NCBI GenBank assembly: GCA_023333565.1
Contig: JAJKFH010001094.1
Span: 2,728,001 to 2,792,000 of the forward strand
From: Puffinus mauretanicus
Lineage: Eukaryota; Chordata; Aves; Procellariiformes; Procellariidae
DNA length: 64,000 nucleotides
Direction: 5' to 3'
Position numbers and translations under genes: made by a program. Each line of letters starts with the position of its first letter. The stretch's first letter is position 1. The notes under the pieces are model-generated. The model did not search any database, had not been told where the DNA came from, and saw nothing but the letters and a program-made list of their open reading frames with translations. Of the stretch, positions 13,964 to 25,034 are shown one piece after another.

Positions 13964-16900
13964 TTTTGGCTGTTACTTTTTAGAGCATGAAATATATCCT
14001 GTAGTGCAACCCTTCCTGAAAGAATATATTATCAGTGCTTCTGTGTAGTGGATGGAACTGTCTAAAGATTTCTGTTATGTTTCTAATTTTTCCAGTCTTT
14101 TTCAAATTGTTTTGAGAACAAGACAAATCAAAATCTCTTGAACTGGGAAATAGAAAAGGAGGAGCAGATTTAGAGCACTATATAATAAGATTTAAGTGAC
14201 TATTAGGACTTTCAGTGGCTTAAAAAATTCTAACAGGATGCTGGCTACAGTGCTTTTGATGCAAAGAAATAGAAGACTGTAAACACTTTAATTGCCAAAG
14301 CCAAGCTTCTTCATTGCTGTTGACTGTGATTCAGGAGCACCTAAGGAAAGTGAAAGTGGAAGTTATGATGACTAGTGTCTCCTCAAGTGCATAATGAGGG
14401 AAACATTGACTGAGGTGTGGTGCTATCATCTTGTTATATCACCACTGACATGGCTTAGAGAATTTGCATGCTCTAACACAGTGAGGTGAAGTATTTTTTT
14501 AATACATCTATGGGACTAGCAGGGCAGTGAAATAGACTTTTTTAAATTTCCTTTTTACACATTTTTCCAGGGGGAAAAGAAATTGAAGCAGATAGGCAAG
14601 AAAAATGTCAAAGGAAAAAAAGTTACCTGTCTGTTGTACTATGTAGGAGGGCTTATGCTCCTGTAAGCAGCCTGAGAAAGTGGGAAGAGCTGCTTTGTTG
14701 TGGAATCTCCAGAGACTGCCAGTTCCATTTCCACTCCTAACAGAGTTTTCCAGAGGTCATAAGCAAACCAATGGGTTTTTAAGTAAGCAAGTATTAAAAG
14801 AGTTTTGTCTGAAACTTGCTGCCATAGACAGAACCTATCTCCTTTGGCTGGGTTTGTGATTCCATTTTGTTGGCAGCAAGTACGAAGACCATAGAGTTTG
14901 TGGAGCATAGGGAAACTACCACCTTATTCCAAAACAAGCTGCAGAGGTGGTATGGCAAAGCTATAACTTGTCATGTCCCTTAGAGAAACTGACTGTTGAA
15001 CAAACCTGACACTGATGCATCTGGGAAAGGAGTCTGACGGGGACCCACATACGCAGTATTTGATGTTTGAAATGACAGGAGGCCATCTGATTGAAGCCCC
15101 TCCTTGTCACAGGCCATGGGGACAATATCTTGCACACTTCAGTAGTTAAAGTTTCAAAAACAAGCCATGTGGTTCTAGTCAGGAGATATTCTGATCCCTT
15201 AAGTGAATTACAAAGAATGATCCAGTAGGAATTGGCCTGAAATTTGCTTATCTATCATTCAATATGCAACATGGTTTTTGCATTGTGATTCATGCTGTCA
15301 TTGCAATTGCTGTAACTATCAACTGATAGCTGACAGCGGGAGCCAACCTAACTCTCAGGGTAAACAGGGAGGGTAAACATTACCTTCAAAGGAGTTGTGT
15401 CTGCTCCCTTCCATCAATTGATTTAATTAGCTCCATGAAATGCCACACCGTTCTTTGTTGTGTTGTAGACAGAAGATGGGGATTTTAAAGGATGTGTGAG
15501 TCTTTCCTCCTGCTACGTGGCATAAATCAACAAAAGTCTTGCGCTACAGGGGGGAAACCAGGCTCCTAGAGTGAAATCCTGGTCAGTGCTAGGAGCTTCA
15601 ATGAGGGAAGTCTCACTCCCTGACTTTCAGAACTAGCAACCAAAGTATGAACAAACTTCGAAGTTGACAGTAAGGATAATCAGTTACACGGAAAAGATAC
15701 TGAATCTTTATGTTCCTGCAGAACAAACTGAGATAATTGCTGTAACGTAAAAGGTGAAATGACACTTCTCAGAGGTCCACTATTTGAACATCATCGCTAT
15801 ACAACAATGCTTACTGTGTTTTCTTACTGTGCTCCCTTTTTGCACACAAAAGCCCTGTTCGCTCTGGGAAGAATTTTTGAAAGCCCAGAGAATGTAAGAT
15901 CAGGTAGAAGTTAGGCATGGACATAATGGCTGTGTTTTTGGAACATGATATATCATTCCCTTGCTAGTTTCTTGTAATTCCTGGCTCAGAGAGTACGCTT
16001 TATTCAGAGAAAGCAGTGTAGCTGGTGTATGTCGTTGGGACATAGCCCAGATGTGTGTCGGGGACATGCAGCGCGCAGCACTCTTGCTATTTGTTTTCTG
16101 AGCGCTTGTATATCATCGCACTGCCCATACATAATTCAGATGTAAGTGAAAGCCACTTTCCTGAGCTCCCTTCTTGATTCATAGGGTACTTTTAACTTTG
16201 TAGAAGCTTGCAGTGGCAAAGGGCAAAGGTAGTTAGAAATGCCCTTGTCTTTCCTGTAGGTTGCATTTGTTTAAATTCCAGTTCCTAATCTGACCTAGTG
16301 TTCTCAGAGCCATATCTTTTAAAACTTTCCAGTAATATTAATAGGGAATGAAGCTAACCTGCGTTAATTTTACATAGCAAAGGATTTTCTTAGCTGAACT
16401 TTTAAGTATATACGGCACCATTTTCTGTCACTTATCACGGTTGCATGTTTGTTATATAAGAATGATGTGTCTTCATTCCTCCCACTGCTACCTTTCATTC
16501 TTTGCCAATCTACATAATGATTTTGGAGGATGAATGAAGAAGCTCTGTCTGGGCTCTTAGTGAAAGCTCCCTTTTTGTCTTATCTTCCACCCTCAAAGTA
16601 ACTTTCTGATAAATTTGTTTGTTAGAGAGGGTAAACTGTTCGCTTCACCTCTGGTTTAATTATGATATTGAACCATAAAAAAAACTTCATGGAGAAGGAT
16701 GCTTGGTCAGTGCCAGAGCTGGAAAAATATTCCTGCATTTCTACAATTACTTAAAACTTGCAATTGATTTCACCCTTTGGGATTGCTTTGTACACAGAAT
16801 CTAGGAAAAAGTTTATTGGCAGAATATTTGCAAAAAGAGCGAAGTTTAGACTTGAAATAATTTCCCTTAGTTCAGGTTTTAAATAGCTAATCTGCTTATT

Positions 16901-18762
16901 TTTTGCTTGCCTGTTTGTGTAGTAGGGCATAAGCAATCCAGTCACAAAAGAGTGCTCTCTTATGCTTGGTGCGTACATGTAAGAAAATGATGGTCCCTGC
17001 CACTACAAGTCTAAATTTAAACCTCCCCTCTGTCTGGACATCTCTGAGTATGTGTCCTTTTTCACCCAGAAATCTTGTTGAAATGGAAAGACTTTGGACA
17101 TTTGTCCAGGGTGTCTGAATGTCCCAGATGCAGTGGCTGGGAACAGTCCATGGGGCATGTGGAGAACACAGGCAGGTACAGGCTGGTGGTCTGCATTTAT
17201 CCAGTGATAGGTATTTAAGAGGTGCTGTGCATGCACCACTAAGTACAAAAATAAACATCCCAGCCTATGGAGTTGAAGTCTTCGGGCGACAGTCTAAGAC
17301 AGACAGCAACAACTGAAGCACAGAGCGTGACTTGCAACAAGCAGTTCAGAAAGAATCTACATCTAGCCAAATGGTAAAATTTATTCATGAGCTGAGAGAC
17401 AATATAGCGCTTCAAGACTTATTTGAACCCTATTCAGAGGATTGAAGTGATGCATATGCCTTATGCTGGTCCTCCACAGACAAGGAATGAAATTCATCCA
17501 GTGTGAATAGTTTTGAATAGAGAATGAATATTTAAACCACATGGAGACAACTGATGAATAGAAAGAGAGGATAAATTATCAAATTAATTAATATTAGTAG
17601 TGAGTGCTTACAAATACTGCTCATCAAGGACTAGACCTTTTGTTGCTCTGACTGGGTGGGCCCTTGCTGGTTTGAATTATCTTTGCAAGAAAACAATCAT
17701 CAAAGAAGGCAAAACATATTTTAAGAAACCCTTTTAATACAGCATAACTCAGAACAAAATATACTATTGTTTAATACAGCTATCATAGGCGCAATTCTGA
17801 ATATATAAAAGTTAGCTTCTTGGCTTGAAAACAGAACAATATCCTATTCCAATATATTTATTTTACTTATTATAAGGATTTTTAGTCAAATATAATGTAT
17901 TTTTTGGTAACAACCTGGAATATAGCTGGCCATAAAAGTGGAAGAGAGAGCAGCAAGCCAAACACTAATGCTTGAATTTTGTGAAGAAGTACTGAATAGC
18001 ATATTTCTTTGTTTTTTTTATCAGTACCATAAAATATAAAATGGACTCTTAAATGTAAACCAAACAGAAAACAATGTAGAAGTAGTCCAGAAGATTTTGA
18101 TGCTGTTGTGACTACTCTCTGAATATCGTGAAACCCCCCCCAATTTTAATCACTTTCAACTTTTATGTATGATACTCTCACTTTCAAATTTTGAGATTTT
18201 GTGTAATGCCTGAAGTCAATAAAGAAGAGGTTTTAGCGGTATTTTAAATAATTTCTAAATAATTTTTAAATTTGTTGATGAAAAACTTCAAAGAGATGTT
18301 TGTACTTAGAACAAAGCATACATAATTTTTAATCAGTTTTTTTAACCAAAAACTTCTGCAGTGTAATATGCAGCCATTCACTCTAATAATTTCAATTTCA
18401 AGAACTATGTTGTTTCATTGAAAAAATTTTTGCACTTGCAATTTGTAAATTTTTACATCTTAATGAAGATTTTGAAGTATTTAAGTGCCCTCAGATCATT
18501 AGAACTTTGGATAAAAAGGAAGCCTGCAATCTTTGGTTTTATGAACCACACCCAAAAAAAAGTATTTCCAGATGGAACTATTATGTTTATTTGACTTAAT
18601 TTTTCACTAAATAAGTTATTCACCCCCTGTCCCTGTCTTCTCTCTAGGTTTCCCAGCTTTAGTTGTGGTCTGTCTTCCTTAGCTGACACCTTGTAGAGTG
18701 TAATTTTATTTCAACACGGTGTTTAACTGATACTTACATGCTCTGTACTAACATGTCTGTTA

Positions 18763-18796
18763 CTGGCCCAGCTTTATTCCCATTGAAGTCACTGAT
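18763..18796. repeat. Possible ancient palindromic repeat remnant
   Basis: GGCCCA is followed by CCCATTGAAGTCACTG, which resembles the tip and the central CCATTGAAGTCAATGG core of the old sauropsid palindromic repeats. The second arm is missing or replaced by the adjacent C run. Short and degenerate, so low confidence. Confidence 0.25.
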
Positions 18797-18804
18797 TCCC
18801 CTCT

Positions 18805-18824
18805 CCCCCCCCCCCCCCCCCCCC
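18805..18824. repeat. C20 homopolymer
   Basis: Twenty uninterrupted C residues, preceded by a CCCCTCT run. The true length may vary between individuals or be a sequencing or assembly estimate. Confidence 0.9.
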
Positions 18825-21454
18825 AAGTCGATGGTAGTAGTTAGGCCATTATCACATGAGCTCTGAAAATTTGATGTCTCTCTTAACTGTACACTGTCAG
18901 AACAGTGATCCTGTCCTTGATATATCCTAAAGTAGTCATATTTGTGTTTAGTATAAATTAAAACTCTAGTTTATGATCCACCTATGCTTTCTTCCCAGCC
19001 TCAGGCCAGTTGGCTGAAAGAGATCTTGCTCTAGCCTCTTAATAGCTTTATTTTTCCAAACCCATTTCCTTTCAGCTATACTGGATTTTAATACAAGCCT
19101 TTGGTTTCAATATACAACAGTGTCATCGTGTTAGCTATTGGCATCTTTAGCACTTTGGATTTCTTTATAATAGCATTGCAATCTATGCAAAACGTATCTT
19201 CTCAATTGCAGAAGAGACTCTGACCTGTGAACTAGGAAAAAGTCCACGTGCTGTGGTCTAGAGGATAGAGATTACAAATATTGCAAATAAATGGGTCAGA
19301 GTAAGAAATGTGCTCTGAAGTGGCTGTAGCCCCTCTGATAGTCTGGAAGGTGAAGCAGAACTGAAGAGGCTGGAAATGTTTGCAGGAACAAACAAGGGAG
19401 GGAAAGTCATTTAACCTTCTCAGGGAAGGAAGCATGGGAGCTAGCAGGGAATTAACAGCTCGTGTGTGGATCCAAAAATCCCGAAGGGACCAGAGTACAT
19501 AAAAGCAGGAACAAGAGCCAGGAGTGGAAGTGGAGGTTAGAGTCCTCTCCTCAATATCCCTCCCATTGGCTGTCGGGAACCCTACCCCCTGGGCGCACCG
19601 CAGCCTCCTGCCTCCAGCACGGGGCTCTGACTGCATCGGGCTCTCCTCGAGGGGTAGAGGATATCTTCCCTTCACTTCACATGGCCCTTTTCTTTCACCT
19701 GCTCCTGTTTTGTTCTTTTTCATCTCAGTTACTGTCTTTATTCTTCAAAATTTATTTCCAGTTGTTCCACATTATATTGCATTTAACTTCTGCGTGTCTT
19801 AAGTCACGTGGTTTTTTGGCTCTTCTTCCTTTATTGGAAAAGGCAGCGTTGCATAGTAGGTCTCTGATAAGCTGATAGACATGTGCCCTGAGTCAGCGAT
19901 GCGATATTAATCAACCTGTGTTATGCAATGATTACATATATCAGACAGCACGAGTCACTGTTCCGCAAATAGTGCAGACTTTCACCTGGTTGTTACCTTA
20001 GAACTTTCTGTCCTTTTATTTTCTTGTTTGGGTTTTTGGCTGGTTCTCATTTTGAAATTATGTTGTGAGACTCCATCAGATATACCTTTTAATTTTCTTC
20101 CTAATTATTCTGTTCCTTGGGAAAGTAAAAAATACAAGCTTATACAGCTGAACTTCCAAATGTCCATGACGCAACAGATAAAACTTTCTCAAATAGTTAT
20201 AGAAGTCCTCTTGTCTTGTAAATTGCATCATGACTGCTTTGAAATCCAGTGGAAATAATTAAAAAGTGGCGAGAGCATTTGTTGCAAGCCCATCTTTAAC
20301 ATATTAAAATCACTCCTGAAACAATACTGGCTATGGACAAAAGGTAGTGTTTCAAGAAGAAAATACAGAAGAAAATAAAGAGTTGGCCTGCCACTCCCAA
20401 CACATGCATGCACAGGCTGCCACAACATTTTTGTAGATTGTCCCATCTTGAAATCACCAGAATGCAAAATAGACACTTGTTTTATTTTCCGCATTTGAAA
20501 TAGCTAGGTGATGTCAGAGACCCCCTTGTTAAAAATGACTCTCTCTAATATGAAGTGGACTCAACAAAAAGGTGAACGCAACTTTTGGCATCACTAATTC
20601 ATAGACCAATTTACTGCTGGTGGATATGGAGAGAGATGGCACCCCTGGAGTTTCTCTGGAGTTTGCAGTTAGTATAGGAACATATATATGAACATGTGTG
20701 TGGCAAGGCGGCTTTTTTTCTGTGTGCAGAGCAGACGCACTTTCCCAATGCAGTGTGCTGCAATCCTTGCTCAGAGGTGTAGGATTCCCATAGATAGATT
20801 TATCACTGGAAGACAGTCTATGGCACTGAAAAACAGAAAAAGAAAAAATCCCTTCCAGTGTTAACAGCAGAACTATTCTTAATGATTTTTCTATTAGTAT
20901 CAGTGGCTAGTGAGGTCTCTTCATGGCCTGATTTAACTAACTCCTCGTGAGGTTCTGACAAGGTGGGAAAAAATATTTATAGATCTGGAATACTAACTGT
21001 GGGCAATACTTTAATTCCCAAAAGCACAGGTATAAAGGTCTATAACTCACAAGTGGCGAAGCCGGAAGTACTGTAAATTACAAAAATCCTATTACTCACA
21101 TCTGAGGAGGAATGTGCTTTATTAGTGGCTCCCATAAATTTCTGGAGTCCATCTATTAGTGCTTTAAATACAGGAATTAATTTTTACTTTTTTTTTTACA
21201 TGGTTTTGTATATTTTGCTAGTATTGAAGGCAATGTAAGGAAAAGAAATCAGCTATGCCATGGTGAGGCATATCACTCCATGTGTTAGGGTTTGTCTTTT
21301 TCTATGTTTTGCAGAAGAAAGATTACCTGTTTTCTCCATTTTCTCATCTCATGCTGAGTTGTTGGGGTTTTTTGTTTGTTTGTGGAGTTGTTTTTTTGCT
21401 TTTTCCCCTGTGGGGACATGAGATCATAGATATCCAATCCACATTAAGTAACTT

Positions 21455-21475
21455 AACTCCTTAACTTAAGGAGTT
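21455..21475. repeat. Perfect 10-bp inverted repeat with 1-nt spacer
   Basis: AACTCCTTAA, then C, then TTAAGGAGTT: a perfect palindrome apart from the single centre base, followed by TTT. I see no adjoining transcription unit, so I do not call it a terminator. Confidence 0.8.
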
Positions 21476-21874
21476 TTTCCACTGACTGCTAAGGGGAATC
21501 TGCAGATTAAGAAAACCCTTGAGTTACCTGAGAAGGAGGACGTTTTTGTCTTAATACAGCCACCTACTCTCTAACTGGGCCTTTATCTCTTTACACGATG
21601 CCGTTTTGAAGACATGAACAAGATCTGCAATTGTGATCCTGTTGTTGCCTTTAGGAGCAATAGGTGGACTTGCAGGCTTGGACAGGGTGGCCACTCCCCA
21701 TAGATGCAGACCTGGTGTGTTTCCAGCCACATGAAGTGTTTCCAGAAGTATAATTTAAAGTTAATACAGTTCCAGGTCTGGGCTGAAGTTTGCACTTGTC
21801 TTCTTTTCTGAAACAATACTTTAACCCATATTTGCATCTGTAGATGCATATAATATTTTTGATGTTTTGAGTTT

Positions 21875-21906
21875 AAAAAAAAAGACAAAAAAAAAAAAAG
21901 AAGAAA
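21875..21906. repeat. A-rich low-complexity tract
   Basis: A9, then GAC, then A13 and AAGAAAAA. Simple sequence. There is no retrocopy body that I can recognise next to it. Confidence 0.8.
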
Positions 21907-22735
21907 AATCATGCTGGGATCTTAGGCTTTGTGTTTAAAACCAGCCATCCCCTTCATTCCCTCTCCTCCCCCCTCCCTCGGTCAATAGTTTTGGATCCTA
22001 CGTAAGTGCAACAGACATGACTGATTTAGACAGGAAAAAATGTGGAATGCTTGCTCTATAATTTACTTTAAAACAAAAATAAAGCGCCAAAAATAATAGT
22101 ATAATACCCAAGATGATTACCTTTTCAAAGGGATATACTTTCACAGTAATTACTGCATGTGTAAAAACAAAAGGGATTTTTTACAGAACAAACTGGCTGA
22201 TAGTTTAACATATCCCACACATAATGACTCCTCTGAAATCTTAAACAATACAGTATACGTCACATTATACTGCTGAAAACATGCATGTGAACTTTACTGA
22301 GGTACTTATGGAAAGTCCATTTCATATCATCTCACAGTTTTGAGTTATGTTGGTGATTCTGACTGTAAATCCTCATACATTACTGTAAACACGATTTTAA
22401 TTTGACATGCTACTCATTGTAATCACACCCAACTGAAAACAAAGAAACTTACCTGTCAGGTACATAATGGAATATATTACAGTTGCTATAATAGATTCCT
22501 GTAACTAACGTAAGAGTTTTTTAAGTTGCTCATGACTATTTTATCTTTGATATACTGCTATGGTAATCCCCCAGTAATGGGATAAACACAGATAGGATCT
22601 TATAGTCATGAAATATGGCTCTCCAATAACAATTTATGGAAAATGAATCACATTAGCAGACAGTACCATTTTTCATTATCTTCTGCATGTATTCAGTTGG
22701 GCAGAATCTACATGGAAATTTTAGAATGCCAAAAA

Positions 22736-22799
22736 GCAAAAATCCCAAAACAAAACCCGCAGAACCCCAACAAAACAAAAAATAAAATCCCAAAAAACT
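22736..22799. repeat. Degenerate (CAAAA/CCCAAAA)n tract
   Basis: About 64 bp almost free of T, made of A runs separated by C, CC, CCC or CCCC. The minus strand is therefore G/T-rich with several GGG runs, but the loops are too long for a canonical G-quadruplex. Confidence 0.7.
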
Positions 22800-24539
22800 A
22801 ATGCAGGAAGAATATTCACTTCTCAGACCACTCACTGACATGACAGGACTTCACAAGTCCACAAGATGAGATAGGCTGCATATATCAATAGCTGCATTAT
22901 AGAAAATCGGGGCTTATTTTCTCTTAGAGAATATAACTTGATTAGAGATTATAATATATAATCAAGGCCATAATCAAGATGGACCGAGACAGACACCATT
23001 GCTTTTGCTGCCATACAGAAAAAGAGATTCAGATCTGGTGGAGACAGGAGAGTAGGATGGAAAAAACTGGGGAAGGTGAGACTGTAGAAGGATAGCAAGT
23101 TGGAAAAATGATAAGAATGGTCAACATGTGCTCCCCTGAAGGTAGCTTTCAACCTAAAGGAATTTTGTTTCACCGGCAATGATGTCCAAGGATTGTTGTC
23201 ATTGTGGGCAGTGTTAGATGTAATCCTGTGCTGTGTAAATCAGATGTGGTTCCAGATTTGAGTATAGATCTGTATCCACCTTTTCCTAAAACATAATGAG
23301 AGGCAGTGACTGAGTTTCAAACTACAGTATCTCGGGGTTCCAGTACTTTATTGTTCTTGCTCACCAGTGGAGAGTTTTGTGCCACTATTCCCCATATAGT
23401 AGTGTGCAACCAAAATCAATGCCAATTTTTTTCAGCAGTATCTTTTAAAAAATTTCTTTTTATACCCTAGATATGTGGCAGCTCTAGTTTCCTCCAATAA
23501 GGTAACTGGACATCTTTTTTATTTTAAGTACTACCATGCTGTAAATGTTTTAAGACATCTGCTGCTATTTCAGCCAATTGTACCTGGTAATTTGAGAATG
23601 AAGCATGTGAGAACCACAGTGCTGTTTTGAACCAAATCAAAAACTTACAGTTCATAGTGTTTTATAGGAATTAAGCTGTGAATAAAACAGTATTTTTCAT
23701 TGATAGAGTCAAAGTAGGTAAGATTTTTTTTTTTCAGTAAAAGCTGTATTAGAATAGCAAGGCATAAGAAGTACCTTTGCTAATTATCATCAGATCTCCT
23801 CTGCCTTGCCTCTCTAATTCCTTTATTTAATAAATGAAATGTGCCTGGTAGATTCTTAGGTGTGTGTTTGTTGCCCTCGTGTCAGGAAATAAGTAAAATA
23901 CTGAATGTAACTGTTGGTGAGAGCAGTGTTAGTGGCAGGACCTGGTTTTGGAAGCCCTTTTGTGGGCCTTTTGCATTGCTAAATGCAGGTTCCTGAGTAA
24001 ATGTTTGTGTGAAACAAAGACATCTTTTTAGATATTTCCTACTGTTTGGTTGTTTTGCCTTTTAAAATTTGTCTGAATTGAGGAAAAGATAGAATTATTG
24101 GTGGTGGCACTAGGCTGACCCTAACCTAGAAAAAAAGATGGTGCATATGAGAATTGAAAAAAATTGGCATTGTTTCTTTATTCTTTAAATTCCATGTTTC
24201 TACAAAATATATCTATTTTTCAAGAAGGCATAAAAATTGTACTGTGCAGGTAAATAAACAGAGGCTTGATTGAACCTCTTTAACTTCCTATGTATTTGAG
24301 AATTGCTTAGTAACTTTCTTACTTGGTTTCCACTGCTACTTGAGATTTTTGACTGCTGTACAGAATCTGGGAACATGTTTTTCTCAGTTAGGAATAAGCA
24401 ACTGTCACAAGAATAAATATATTCATATCTTACATCAAGGAATTGGTGGGCAATTTTCTGTAACTATTTTTAATGTGATATTTTTTTCTATAATAAGTTT
24501 GCTGACAAGTTATTTTTCCCCACAGGAGTAGTAGACTTA

Positions 24540-24625
24540 GGGAAATTAGAGATGGAAAAGACCCATTAGGTCATCGTGTCAATTTTCCTGCCAACATAAG
24601 ATTGCTCCTTGCAAAGAGTTTTTTT
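24540..24625 (-). mobile_element. Ancient CR1 LINE fragment (3' end)
   Basis: The plus strand reads TTAGAGATGGAAAAGACCCA, then TTAGGTCATC, then a CCTGCCAA block and GATTGCTCCTTGCA. This follows, in order and spacing, the reverse complement of an old CR1 3' end (GGAAAAGACCTATTAGGTCATCTAGTCCAACCCCCTGCC... as I recall the family). The element therefore lies on the minus strand. It has diverged more than the copies at the two ends of the window and keeps under 100 bp. The boundaries are by eye. Identification rests on memory of the family, but the ordered match is good. Confidence 0.7.
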
Positions 24626-24935
24626 CGGTATTTCTGTCTGCTGAGCCATATGAAAAGAGTCAGAGTATACATTTTCTGATGTAACAGCAGCAGCAAGCAA
24701 TGAGGAGCTGCTATTTAAATTCTTTTTTGGGGCAGGCATGGTCAGAACGAGATGGAAAGAAATTCCGGGCAGTTCTTTACAAAGCAAAGAATATTTAATG
24801 GTCAAATAGGAGTAAGGAGTGAGTTTTTATTAACTTTATCACAAATTACCCACATTGGGTAATTTGATTATTTGATTATTTTTATTTGCAAAACGTGCTT
24901 GTTGCAAGGTTCTGGCTGCACGTACATTGTACACA

Positions 24936-25032
24936 TTGGGCCCAATTCCTCTGGCCATTGCTCACAAAAACTGTCCTTACTTAGGAATGTAGTAACACAG
25001 ATTGCATTGAGGCTAGTCATAGGATTAGGAAC
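24936..25032. repeat. Probable ancient palindromic repeat remnant
   Basis: It begins TTGGGCCCAATTCC, continues with CTGTCCTTACTTAGG, then GCATTGAGGCTAGTCATAGG and GATTAGGAAC. This order follows an old palindromic repeat pattern in reptile and bird genomes in which a GGGCCCAATCCTG end is followed by CCTTACTCAGG and a CCATTGACTTCAATGG centre, then the mirror arm. The centre is badly decayed. It sits about 310 bp after the old CR1 fragment. The family name is not claimed. Confidence 0.4.
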
Positions 25033-25034
25033 AA

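Larger units (their letters stand above)
12571..18760. other. Gene-free AT-rich sequence
   Basis: I see no gene. Frames of up to about 120 codons (for example 16896-17258, minus) lack any recognisable domain. The stretch holds a 33-bp tandem duplication near its start, a C-rich tract at 13941-13963 and a small CpG cluster at 16033-16118. It is otherwise unique AT-rich DNA. Confidence 0.6.
18830..24535. other. Gene-free AT-rich sequence
   Basis: I see no supportable gene. The longest open frame in the window is here (163 codons, 19232-19723, minus), overlapping 137- and 92-codon plus-strand frames in a locally GC-richer patch. None has a recognisable domain, and open frames on both strands point to low stop density rather than coding. 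A-rich low-complexity tracts lie at 21875-21906 and 22736-22799. Confidence 0.6.

Noticed and set aside
19232..19723. Longest open frame in the window, 163 codons, minus strand
   Set aside because: No recognisable domain. Plus-strand frames of 137 and 92 codons overlap it, and the patch is simply GC-richer with few stops.
21455..21480. Hairpin plus T run resembling an intrinsic terminator
   Set aside because: The window is vertebrate nuclear DNA, where this bacterial signal does not apply, and no gene ends here.
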